Part shown: positions 11,684-21,508 of the stretch, piece by piece
How positions within the stretch are numbered: position 1 is the stretch's first letter
Layout of the letters: every line of letters begins with the position of its first letter
Source: Limonium bicolor
Lineage: Eukaryota; Streptophyta; Magnoliopsida; Caryophyllales; Plumbaginaceae
NCBI GenBank assembly: GCA_023374045.1
Contig: CM041778.1
Location: 100,628,839 to 100,692,838 of the forward strand
Reading direction: 5' to 3'
DNA: 64,000 nucleotides
The notes under the pieces: model-generated
What the model saw: the letters and a program-made list of their open reading frames with translations, nothing else
Told to the model about the DNA's origin: nothing
The model's database searches: none
Program-made: the position numbers and the translations under genes

Positions 11684-12626
11684 AGCAACCCTTGGCTGGT
11701 ATGGCTAACGCGCAGCCCATCGGCTACCGGGATACGCGCAGCTAATTGTCATGATAACATGGCATTCATTTACATACATAACATAACATAACATGGAGCA
11801 TAGCACCAATAGTGCACAACTCATCATCACATACACGGTGGATCTCGTTCCACAATAACAAACCACAAGGGTCAAATAACACAAGAGCCTAGAGAGTGAT
11901 TCACTCTCATGTCAAGCTCGTTAAACACACTCATTACCGTTCTGTTAGACGAACGAGTAACTTAAGTCACAGATGGTTCGGATTTAGTGACCCAAACACA
12001 CCACACAAACACTGGTTCCCACTAAACCGATCATAAGTCAGAATAGGTAAGCTTGGAAGAAGCTAGCGGGAGATCGAACGCCAAATTAAGGAGAACAATC
12101 TTAACAACATAAGAGTCGAATCTGATTCAGATATCTACTCTTAACTTACATGCATGACCGGACAACCGGATTCCTCACTTCCCAGTTAACATTTGTTAGA
12201 AGTTCATAGTGGAACTTAACATCCAACACACAATAGGTGGTAAGTCATGTTAGACACACACGAGGGAAACGAGTCACAACATAACATAACAATAATATGA
12301 ACTACTGTAAACTCATTACATGTTTAAATCTTATAAACACACAGAAAAAACATACAACACACAAACGGTGTAAACCGCTAGACAACAGACTGCAAGAAAA
12401 CCATACCTTGGTCCTTGCCTTGATTTGTTTCCACCGTAGGTCACTCCTATACATGATTCAAGAATGTCGGTTAATTAACTTATTTAACCTCCAAGTTTAC
12501 TAAGTGTTTAACATAATTATTTGACATGTTTAATGTCTAACTTACCCTAGGTTACCTTCATTATACCCTAAGGTTAACTACATAGGTCATATTCTTTTCT
12601 GTTTTTTTTTTTACAAGTTTAGGTAT

Positions 12627-13006
12627 GTCCGACCCACCGTCCGACCCACAGCTGGGTCGGACCCTTCCAGTGGTTTTCGGGTCTGAAAAACCTTACTATG
12701 TCCGACCCATGTCCGACCCAACCTTCGGGTCGGACCATTCCAGAGACATGTCCAACCCAAGTCCGACTCACTAGACTGGGTCGGACCATTACAGAGAACT
12801 TCACCGCCATACTAACATACCCGTCCGACCCACGTCCGACTCATTCGACTGGGTCAGACCATTCCAGAAACATTTTCCTCCTTTGAAATTTGACCGTCCG
12901 ACCCATGTCCGACCCACCCTTTTGGGTTGGACCATTACAGAAACATTTTCCTAACGTCTAACAGAGGCTGTCCGACCCAAAACTGGGTCGGACCCCTGGG
13001 TCGGAC
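12627..13006 (-). repeat. Hairpin array in LTR C (six units, about 73-bp period)
   Basis: Units begin with GTCCGACCCA-type motifs at 12627, 12700, 12750, 12823, 12896 and 12970 (steps 73, 50, 73, 73, 74). Most close with the complementary TGGGTCGGAC. Changes inside arms occur but pairing is largely kept. The other LTR carries the same array at 22853-23233. Confidence 0.85.
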
Positions 13007-14603
13007 GTCCTCTAAACTTACCAAAATTTTTCCAAATCTTCACCAAACTTCTTCTATTGCCTCTTAATGCTTCCTAACAAATTTGGTACCCTTATATCCA
13101 CATACAACATCCATGGAACTCATTTTCTAATTCCTTAAGCCTTACTTATTTCTTTGTAAAGTTCCTTAACACTTACAACATTTTATACTAGGTTTCTAAT
13201 GGTGTTTCTCACCTAAGATAACTACTATCCCACAATGCTTTCTCCTCATCTTAACATCATCTCCCAAGCATCATCTCTCACAACTAACTCCTTATATCAT
13301 TCTTGAAACTCTTTTCCTAGTGTACACTCCTTATTTTACCAATGTTTGCCTAAGTAATTACCTAAGTCCAAAATGACTTTGGTACATACTAAACCTCAAG
13401 CTCATGCCTAAGTCATTGTTACATCCCAAATCACCTTAATGCATGTTTCTTACACAAGAACAACACTTAACCATTCTAAATACTCCTTAACTTATCAAAC
13501 TCATCTTAAACTCCTAGAACTTCACATTTATTACCTAAATTTCAACATAGGTTCTCCTAGAACATTACTAAACCAAAACACATTGTTTTTACCAACAAAC
13601 AACCAAGAACACTAAAAATCCATCAAGCACTTATTATACACAAACTCACACTCATAAAGCACTACATCACAATATAGTGCATAATTTAAATTGCATGGCA
13701 CTTAGGCCCTTAAATGACATGGCTCTTAGGCCCTTAAGATGCATAAATCATAAACACTGAATTTCCACAATGTATTTGCCTTTAACCTGCAAATACACTC
13801 AACAACACATATGCCTTTTACTAAGCTCTTGGGAACACTTTACTAAGTCATTCACCATTTGCTCTTTAGGTAGTTTTAACAAGCATTATAAGCTCATTTC
13901 TCCTAAGGCATTAAAACAACATTAGGTTAGTAGATTTACCTCTTTTGCAAATAGCTTCTTTCTTGTTTCCTTTAAAAACCGGTAATGGTATTTGATTCTT
14001 TGACAAGTTCTAAACAATATACAAACATTATAATGAGTATTCAAGCTATAAGCTCCATCTCATTGTAAACCCTAATTTTACATTGTTTCAAAAACATTAA
14101 TGTAGTTGTTTTACCTTGCTCTTTGAAGAGAGTTTGAATATCTAGCAAGAGAGGACTCCACCTAGTCCATGAAGAGTTGGAATGAAGCTAGAACAAGGTC
14201 ACACAAAGAGCTCCTTCAATATGTATTTTCGGTTACCACAAAAACATGAAGGAAATGGAGTTTTTATTTGAGATTCCTTACCTAGAAGTAAAGGAGAGTA
14301 ACAATATGTAAAAATGCAAGCTCAAGCTCCTTCAATGGTGGAACTCCTGGCACCGAAATGGTGGTCTTCAAGTTTGAGAAGATAGAAATGAGAGCTTGAT
14401 GAGAGGAAGAGATTGAGATTGGTGGTTTGTTTTTGATTTGGACAAGTGAGCTAGATTTTACAAGAGATCAAAGATGGAAATGGTGATGAGTACTATTCCA
14501 AACCGTGAGAGAATGAAGAAGAGAGGTTGAAGAGAGTGTTTGGGACGTGGGAAATGAAGGAAGGAAAGAAATGAGAGAATGAGATAGAATTTGCTTTTGA
14601 AGA

Positions 14604-14611
14604 TATTTATA
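14604..14611 (-). promoter_or_regulatory. TATA box of LTR C
   Basis: TATAAATA on the minus strand, followed by a pyrimidine-rich leader (tctcattctctcatttc). The second copy is at 36687-36694. It places the transcription start about 650 bp into the LTR, so the hairpin array would be transcribed into the leader RNA. Confidence 0.6.
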
Positions 14612-15241
14612 CTTAATAAAGTAAAAAAAGTACTTAAGTAGTCTTATTTATTTTCTTAACAAGCTAACAAAGGTGGTGTGTCACCAACCTTAAAAACCGG
14701 CCCCAAATAGTAGTATGAGGGTAGTATAGTCTTTATTTGTCAATTTAATTACTTATACAACATATGTTACAAAATAACTTATAAAAATCACTATTCATGA
14801 AAACAAGGCACATAGAAGTGAAATTTTTGATTTCCACATGATATAGACATCCAAATGTGATATTATATAGTACACATATATATTTAAGAGTAATGATGGA
14901 CATCTAGCCACTCAAAACTCATTTACAAGACAATTTTTCAAAAATGTGCTTTAAGACTCCTTAAAGCACATTTTGTGTTTAAACTTGTTTTCAAGCTTGG
15001 TTTTCTTTGGTAAATTGATTTAATATGTTCATTAGTGTATAAATGAGGTCTTGGTAAGTTCATTAGGTCTTAACCAAGTTTATCCCAAGCTTAGAGCACA
15101 TTTTGGCTCTTATTGACTTTAAAGCACATTTTGTGTTTTCTTTTGTTTAAATTTGTTTACTAATGTTTCTAAGACTCTTTTTAGTCTTAATACACCATAT
15201 TCAAGTGTTTTAAACAATATATTAAGGTTTGGGGTATTTCA

Positions 15242-15277
15242 ATCTACCCCTTTAAAAGAACTTTGCCCTCAAAGTTC
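15242..15277 (-). promoter_or_regulatory. Element C 3' polypurine tract with hairpin
   Basis: On the minus strand the arms GAACTTTG and CAAAGTTC (15258-15277) stand directly before ttttaaaggggtagat, which abuts the LTR. Compared with A and D the stem has TTTG/CAAA in place of TTCG/CGAA, a paired change. Confidence 0.85.
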
Positions 15278-15523
15278 ATACTCCACATATCCTAAATATT
15301 AGAACACGGGAACACTTATAAATAATACTTCCATACATCATTAACAACACACTTACATAACATTGGACACCAGGTCCATACAACATAACATCGGGTACAT
15401 AACATTGGACACAAGGTCCATACAACATTACCCACATCAGACACAACGGTCTGTAACATAACAAAAACATAACATGGACGATGTATTCAAATACACGTCG
15501 TGCACACATAACCGAAACGGCTC

Positions 15524-15555
15524 TACCCCCCTTAAAAGGGGTACGCCCCGTACCC
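15524..15555 (-). promoter_or_regulatory. Element C upstream polypurine tract with hairpin
   Basis: The arms GGGTACG and CGTACCC (15539-15555) precede ttttaaggggggtagagc on the minus strand. It lies about 15 bp after the pol stop codon. The distance to the 3' polypurine tract is about 270 bp, against about 1.4 kb in A and D. Confidence 0.75.
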
Positions 15556-15569
15556 TATACACATAAGGA

Positions 15570-15893
15570 CTAAGAAGTAAACAATGACGGGTACTTCACC
15601 TTCATCTTATCTTCCAGCTCCCAAGTGGCCTCCTCAACGTCCTGGTTAGACCAAAGAACTTTCACCAGTCTCACAGACTTATGGCGAGTGTCTCGAGTCT
15701 TAGTATCCAGAATCCGTACCGGAGTCTCCACTGATCGCATGGTCGGCTCTAAGGTTAGCCTTTCAGGCTGAAGCACATGAGACGGATGAGACATATACTT
15801 CTTCAACTGGGACACATGAAATACATCATGTACCTTGCCCAGCTCGGCGGGTAGGTCTAGTCTATAGGCTACCGGGCCGATCCGCTCCGTCAC
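15570..15893 (-). pseudogene. pol C-terminal domain with chromodomain-like tail (element C)
   Basis: This is the end of the pol polyprotein after integrase. The early part (GPVAYRLDLP, VHDVFHVSQLKKY) is the usual linker after plant gypsy integrases. The ending (LVKVLW, EEATWE, YPSLF) is the chromodomain-like motif of Tekay/Del-type chromoviruses, thought to guide integration to heterochromatin. A frameshift at about 15893 separates it from the integrase frame. The stop codon is followed at once by the upstream polypurine module. The related ending of element B is at 38379-38453. Confidence 0.85.
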
Positions 15894-16812
15894 AACATAA
15901 GGCCCACATACTTTGGGCTCAACTTGCCCCTCTGGCCAAAACGAAATACTCCCTTCATAGGGGATACTCTCAAAAATACCTGATCGCCCACGGCGAACTC
16001 CAGGTCACGTCTGCGCACATCTGCGTACGACTTCTGTCTATCCTGAGCTGCCTTCATGTTAGCCCGGATCTGGCGAACTTCTTCCTGGACTTGTTCAAGA
16101 TACTCTGGTTCTATAATGACCGTCTCACTCGACTCATCCCAGCATAAAGGCGTGCGGCATGGTCTACCGTACAAGGCCTGGAAGGGAGACATCTTGATCG
16201 AAGCATGGTAACTATTGTTGTAACTAAACTCGATCAGATGTAACTTATCAATCCAGCTGGTCTGAAAGTCAAGTGCACAAGCACGTAGCATATCCTCAAG
16301 TGTCTGAATGGTGCGCTCACTCTGACCATCGGTCTGTGGGTGAAACGCTGTACTCAACTTCAGTTCAGTACCCAATGCCTCTCATGTAGACTTCCAATAT
16401 CTGGATAAGAATCTGGTATCTCTGTCAGATACAATCGTTTTCGGTACACCATGATGTCTTACAATTTCCTATCAAAGAGTTCTGCCAATCTTGCCACTTC
16501 CAAGTGTCCTTCATCGGAATGAATCGGGCCACCTTGGTCAGTCGGTCGACTACAACCCATATCATATTCAGACCTCCCTTGTAGGCGGAAGCCCTACTAC
16601 AAAGTCCATGGAGATATCATGGAACTTCCACTCAGGCACTGGCATTGGCTGTACCATACACCAGGCCGTCGGTGCTCAAAATTGACCTTCTGGCAAGTGA
16701 GACACCTCAACACATACTCACTTACATCTTTCTTCATTCCAGTCCACCAAAAATACCTTTTCATACTCTTATACATCTTTGAAGCTCGGGGTGAATCAAA
16801 GTAGTAGAACAA
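15890..16812 (-). pseudogene. Integrase (element C), broken
   Basis: The zinc-binding region is at about 16690-16812 (YFWWTGMKKDV, CLTCQ). The first histidine region looks altered, with SPRAS where HP is usual. The catalytic core follows: MDFVVGLP with the first Asp (about 16590-16612), SDRD with the second Asp (about 16430) and the Glu in QTDGQSERT (about 16330). Then come ALYGRPCRTP and the basic linker QKSYAD. At least two reading-frame breaks (about 16580 and 16380) prevent one protein. The family joins new cDNA copies to host DNA. Confidence 0.88.
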
Positions 16813-17000
16813 TGGGATTCACTCAATATGCGCTCCTTCAACTCAGCGCTACTCCTAGGTATACACAATCGGCCATTCAGCCTAATCAGGTCATCATCGT
16901 GGAGCCTGAAGTCGTTTTCTGACCCTCGAATGTGCCGTCAATAAGCTTCTACCGGATCTCCAGCATATACTGATCCGTCATCTGAGCACTCCGCACCTCT

Positions 17001-17486
17001 TCAACCAAGCCAGTATTGAGAGACTAGCGAATGGAGAGAGTGTGCTTGGCGACTCAGTGCGTCAGCTACCACATTTGCCTTACCCTCTTTATATTGCAGA
17101 TTAATATCGTAGTCATTCAGAAACTCAACCCACCTTCTTTGCCTCATGTTCAACTCTTTCTGAGTGAACAAGTACTTTAAACTTTTGTGGTCAGAATAAA
17201 TCGTCACACTTACCCCATACAAATAATGTCGCCATATCTTCAATGCGAAGACAATGGCACCCAATTCTAAGTCGTGGGTAGGGTAGTTCTCCTCATGCTT
17301 CTTCAGCTGACGGGAGGCGTATGCTACGACCTTCCCGTGCTGCATCAATACAAACACACCCATACCTCTGCCTGATGCGTCGCAGTAGACCTCAAAACCA
17401 TCTGGACCGTCTGGTATAGTCAGGACTGGTGCAGATGTCAGAGCATCCTTGAGACTCGCGAAAGAACTCTCACATCGACTGTCCAC
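17001..17486 (-). pseudogene. RNase H (element C), in a broken pol
   Basis: The region contains [10 protein letters not shown] with the first catalytic Asp, [32 protein letters not shown] and [10 protein letters not shown], the standard order of the gypsy RNase H. It degrades RNA in the RNA-DNA hybrid during reverse transcription. A frameshift at about 17470 separates it from the reverse transcriptase frame. The linker to integrase (16813-17000) reads only in pieces. Confidence 0.9.
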
Positions 17487-18477
17487 TCGAATGGTGCATC
17501 CTTCTTCATTAAGGAAGTCATCGGCTTCGAGACACTGGAGAAGTCCTTCACAAACCTCCTATAATAACCTGCCAGACCGAGGAAGCTCCTGATATCAGTG
17601 ACTGTCTTCGGCGTAGGCCAGGTGCGCACAGCATCAATCTTTGCCGGATCAACAGCGATCCCAGCCTCAGAAATCACATGTCCAAGGAAGGATACTTGGT
17701 TCAACCAAAATTCACATTTCGAAAACTTTGCATACAACTGATTCTTCCTCAATGTTTGTAACACATCTCTCAGGTGGCTTTCGTGCTCACCTTTTGATTT
17801 AGAATACACAAGAATGTCATCGATGAAGACTACCACTGACTTGTCCAACTGATCTTGGAACAAGCGGTTCATTAAGTCCATAAACTTAGCTGGTGCATTT
17901 GATAAGCCAAACGGCATAACTGTGAACTCATAGTGCCCTACCTCGTTCTGAAAGCTGTCTTTTCGATATCACTGTCACGGATGGCAATCTGATGGTATCC
18001 GGAACGTAAGTCTATCTTGGAGAATACTGATGCTCCCTTAAGCTGATCAAATAGATCGTCGATGCGTGGTAAAGGGTAACGGTTCTTCACCGTAACAGCA
18101 TTCAGCTCCCGATAATCAATACACAGGCGGAGGCTCCCGTCCTTCTTCTTCACGAAGAGAACCGGCGCTCCCCATGGTGAAACACTAGGGCGGATAAAGC
18201 CCTTGTCGAGTAGGTCTCTCAGCTGCTCCTTGAGCTCTGTCATCTCTGCTGGAGCCATACGATAAGGTGCTTTCGCAATGGGTCCAGTGCCCGGAACTAG
18301 ATCAATCTCAAACTCAACCTCTCGTGCTGGCGGCATGCCCGGCAGTTCCTTAGGAAATACATCAGGAAACTCCGACACTACCGGCACATCTGGGCTAAAC
18401 TCAGGGTCTCTCTTTATGTCCTGGACATAGCAGAGGTATACATCACTCCCTCGTCGTAACTCACGATACATGGCCAT
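17438..18477 (-). pseudogene. Reverse transcriptase (element C), frameshifted
   Basis: Two frames together cover the domain. The first (17938-18477) has [41 protein letters not shown] and [12 protein letters not shown]. The second (17438-17917) has MPFGLSNAP, the catalytic FIDDILVYS and [12 protein letters not shown] missing base at about 17940 joins them out of frame. Upstream, the frame is shared with protease but interrupted by a TGA near 18556-18558. The enzyme copies element RNA into cDNA. Confidence 0.93.
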
Positions 18478-18558
18478 GGCAGTGATGATCTGAGTCGAAG
18501 GCTCCCTGGGCCTCTGGCGGTATGATATGGTAACCCCAGATGGACTCCGAAGTAGCAG

Positions 18559-18960
18559 TCAATGCTCGGCACACAGGATTCTGCCCTTGTACCGCTCCAA
18601 CCAGTTCATCCCGGCAATCACATCAAATCCAAGTCCGTTGAACTCTATCAGGTCGATCGGAAACTCTTCACCCCTGATTCGTATAATGACATCTCGGTGG
18701 TAGCGGGTACACCTGATCCGCTCTTTCGATGGGAGAGTGACCAAGAAGTCTGGCATCTCATCTCCATCTAACCCCAGCCTCTTCGCAAAAGATAGCGAAA
18801 CAAATGTGTGTGAGGCTCCAGAGTCGAACAAGATCGATGCATCCACGCCATTCACTGGAAAGGTACCGGTGAGGATTGTGCCGCTCTTGCCGGCTTCTGC
18901 CTCATTGCAGACACTCAGTGTACCTCCCGTTCCGAGTGCACAGCCTAATTCATTGGCAAA
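18559..18960 (-). pseudogene. Aspartic protease (element C)
   Basis: The domain has the active-site motif FDSGASHTF and downstream GFDVIAGMNWL. The open frame begins before the GTG at 18855, after a TAG at about 18965. The upstream residues (GTLSV, GTFPVNGV) are typical for this position in Tekay-like pol. It would process the polyprotein. A TGA ends this frame at 18556-18558, before reverse transcriptase in the same frame. Confidence 0.88.
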
Positions 18961-18965
18961 CTAAT

Positions 18966-19128
18966 AAGTACTGGGTAACAACACGGTTGATGTACTTCAA
19001 TAACTCCACTTTATTCATTAACACTTCCTCTTTACAACATTGTTGGTTTACATGGTTGATACAATTTAAGACATACGTAACTTCCTTAACATATACTGGC
19101 TTAACACATTACAAAAGTTTACAAGGCT
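18966..19128 (-). other. Non-coding spacer after AlkB, possible captured 3' UTR
   Basis: On the minus strand, after the AlkB stop, comes AT-rich sequence with TTTTGTAATGTGTT and an AATAAA (19010-19015) about 115 nt downstream. It then passes into pol sequence. This looks like a plant 3' UTR with poly(A) signal, as expected if AlkB was captured with part of its transcript. It has no gag or pol similarity. Confidence 0.4.
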
Positions 19129-19791
19129 TTAGAATTGTCTGAAGGTCAAATTCAAACGTCCGGGTTTCATGTGTGTGGCATTGATCACTGCCGACGGTGC
19201 GGTATTCAGTTTGATCTTCCTGATGCCATGATACAGCATTCTTGACTGCCCACCCATGACTAACACATCTCCTGACTTTAGTATTAACTTCCTTGCGAGA
19301 TCAGCACGCTTCTGCTCGCCATACACAAATACTGCGGTATCACCAATGGACCAAGACACCACGGGTACTCCCTTACTTAGAGACTCGGGTGACTCGTCCT
19401 TATCTTGGTGTAAACCTAACCGTCCACCTTTCTGGTAGAAGTTCACAATACACAAATCTGCTTCCACATTTGGAATTGAATCCGCTTCAACTTGTTGAGC
19501 AATTCCCACGGCGTGATTAACGACCGCACGGAACTCCTCAGGTATACTTGGTACTGTTGCTCCATCTTCAGCTCGCACTTCTTGATATGACTTGGTGTAA
19601 GGGTTCCAGTCCTTACCCATGCACATCATCTTCAATTGCATTCTTGATCCGTTTGGATATTCAGGTGTGTAGAAACCTCCAGGTTCAGCTCCAAGTTCGT
19701 CGCATCGTCTGATGACATGGATTTGTGCTTCTGGTGTCAGGTATCCATTTAAAAGTATCATACCTGGCTGGATAACCTGACATTGCTCCAT
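19129..19791 (-). CDS. AlkB-type 2-oxoglutarate/Fe(II)-dependent dioxygenase inside retrotransposon C
   Basis: The frame has 220 codons from ATG. It is open a further 33 codons upstream, to a TAA at 19891-19893, so the true start may be earlier or supplied by splicing. Motifs in order: NFY (117-119), HxD as HQD (128-130, iron ligands), YHG with the distal iron ligand His188, and Arg212 and Arg218 in the RxxxxxR motif that binds 2-oxoglutarate and substrate. The end, NLTFRQF, is typical of AlkB. The family oxidatively removes methyl groups from DNA or RNA (m1A, m3C, and m6A in some members). The N-terminal part (GFYTPEY, LKMMCMGKDW) resembles, from memory, plant ALKBH1-like proteins rather than viral AlkB. 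All key residues are present and no break is seen, unlike gag and pol on either side. It lies in the same orientation between gag and protease, with 213 bp of spacer before it. Confidence 0.93.
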   Translation of the reverse strand: MEQCQVIQPGMILLNGYLTPEAQIHVIRRCDELGAEPGGFYTPEYPNGSRMQLKMMCMGKDWNPYTKSYQEVRAEDGATVPSIPEEFRAVVNHAVGIAQQVEADSIPNVEADLCIVNFYQKGGRLGLHQDKDESPESLSKGVPVVSWSIGDTAVFVYGEQKRADLARKLILKSGDVLVMGGQSRMLYHGIRKIKLNTAPSAVINATHMKPGRLNLTFRQF

Positions 19792-20004
19792 TGGAAAGTC
19801 GGTGATGTTGATGGTGGTCTCTTCAGGGTTTGGTGTGGGTGGGATTGGATAACATATATTGAAGGTTCCTTTAAGTTTAGAATTATCTAATTAGGTGTCT
19901 CTCACACTATACTTCAACTCCTTACTCACATGATAATACACTTGAACTCACTAATACACATAAGCATGAAATGCGGTATGCAATCACTTATTACATTCAA
20001 CAGT

Positions 20005-21292
20005 TTAGGCGGTACCTGGTCTAGAAGAGGGCCCTGGCGCCTCAGACCGGTCCACCACATTCAGGGTGGCCTTGCTAGGTCCCGACCCCTTCCCCTTCTG
20101 GGAATCAGTATGCCTCTGATCAGCGGGTGGCTGGTTAGCCGTCTTCGGGCCATCAATAGCTGCTGTGGCCTTACCCTTCCACTGCCCCTTGGGCTTGTTG
20201 ACTCTGTTGTTGGGGTTCCGGTAACACTCGTGGTCACGGTGACCCCACTTCTCGCAGTATCGACACTGCACCTCATTTCCCTTGCAGTCCTTGCCGGGGT
20301 GGTCTCCATTGCACCACTTACAGTAATAGTGGCGCTCCGGTCCAGAGCCCGTGCTAGCTGCCTTAGGTGGGTATGAGCGTAGGGGCTTCGCCGCATAAGC
20401 ATATGTGAGCTTCAGTGGCTCCTCAGCTGTGGTGGTTTGGGCTTGGCCCTTGTCACCCTGGTGCTGACTCTTCTGGGGCTGGGGATAAGGTTCTTCTTCT
20501 TCTTTCCTCCCCCGTACCCCTGCGAACTCTGGCCCTCGCTCGTGGCCTTGCGCTTGTGCGCATTCTCCTCGTCCCTCAGACGGACGGTGATCTCCACCTT
20601 AGCAGCGACATGATAGCACTCCTGCAAGGTAGTATACTCAGCTGGCCCCATCCCATAGCGAAGACGGTGGCTGAGACCGTTGTAAAAACGGTTTACCAGC
20701 ACCCGGTTCGAGTATCCCAGGTCCGGTAACAGGTGGACAAGGCTGGTGAAGGCAGTGTAATACTCATCAACCAACACCTTGTCCCCCTGCCTCAGGCTAT
20801 CCAGCTCAAGGCGCTTGGCCTCTTGAACGTGCACCGGGTAGTATTTGGCTCGCAGCAGAGCCGTGTACTCCCTCCATCCAAACTGAGGATCCGCCATCCG
20901 GTCCTCTCTCACAAGCTTCCACTAGTTTTGTGCCGAACCCTTCACATAGTAAGCGGCAAGACGGACCTTAGCCTCTGCGGGTACAGCCAAGGTCTCGTAG
21001 GCGGTCTCCAACTCGGAGATGTACGCCTCCAGCTTACGTGGGTCGGTCTCCCCATGAAACGAAGGGGGTCTCAGATCTGCCAATGCCTTGACCCAGTTGG
21101 TCTCTCGTGGCGGTGGCGGTGGTGGTTGTACTCCGGGCCTGCCCCTGCTGAATTGCGCCACAGCTGGGGTACCATCTGGGCTACAACGGCTGCTACAGCC
21201 TCAGCCATAACTTGGGCCGTAGTATTCTCGCCCTGGTCACCCACATTACCGATACCACTTCCGCGGCCTCTACCACGCGGTCTACCTGCCAT
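20005..21292 (-). pseudogene. gag of element C, broken
   Basis: The capsid-nucleocapsid gene starts at ATG 21292, preceded by gaatacag. An R/G-rich start (GRPRGRGRGSG) is followed by a frameshift at about 21130, RETNWVKALADLRPPSF, a TAG at about 20919-20921, the capsid region (FGWREYTALLRAKYYP, VDEYYTAF, TTLQECY), a frameshift at about 20300-20460 and the nucleocapsid. The nucleocapsid has two zinc knuckles: CKWC...H...C (one residue shorter than usual) and the canonical CRYCEKWGHRDHEC. Unlike the gag of element E it shows no intron at TTLQ|ECY. It ends at 20005. Confidence 0.9.
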
Positions 21293-21475
21293 CTGTATTC
21301 ACATGAATATTCATTAGCAATATGCTTGCACACTTATCGGTCCAACGGTCGTAACGCTTCCCGACAATAAGGTATCTCCACACTTAGTTAGTGGTTAACC
21401 TTTCCGTAATGTTCACTGAAGTAACTGTGGTTAGGTTTCCTAACTCGGTATATTCCTAAGCTCGGTATTCTAGTC

Positions 21476-21503
21476 ATCAGAGCGATACTTCGCCCTGATA
21501 CCA
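21476..21503 (-). promoter_or_regulatory. Primer binding site of element C within a hairpin
   Basis: On the minus strand, TGGTATCAGGGC lies 5 nt after the LTR end and matches the initiator-Met primer binding site except for one G. It overlaps a hairpin (21476-21499) with 10-bp arms and the loop AGTA. The changed base still pairs as G-U. Confidence 0.85.
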
Positions 21504-21508
21504 CTTTT

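Larger units (their letters stand above)
11285..15241 (-). repeat. Element C 3' LTR
   Basis: On the minus strand it starts TGAAATACCCC at 15241 and ends GGGGTGTTACA at 11285. It holds a TATA box (14604-14611), a donor-like CTTCTAG|GTAAGG (14276-14288), a hairpin array (12627-13006) and the hairpin-acceptor module (11648-11683). It is nearly identical over its length to the 5' LTR copy, with scattered substitutions and small indels. Confidence 0.93.

Noticed and set aside
12627..13006. CRISPR-like regularly spaced repeats
   Set aside because: The repeats are palindromic LTR hairpins in a plant retrotransposon, with conserved spacers and no cas genes.
20733..21317. Plus-strand open frames opposite gag and pol of element C (for example 194 codons)
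   Set aside because: They are shadows of the gag and pol coding strand.
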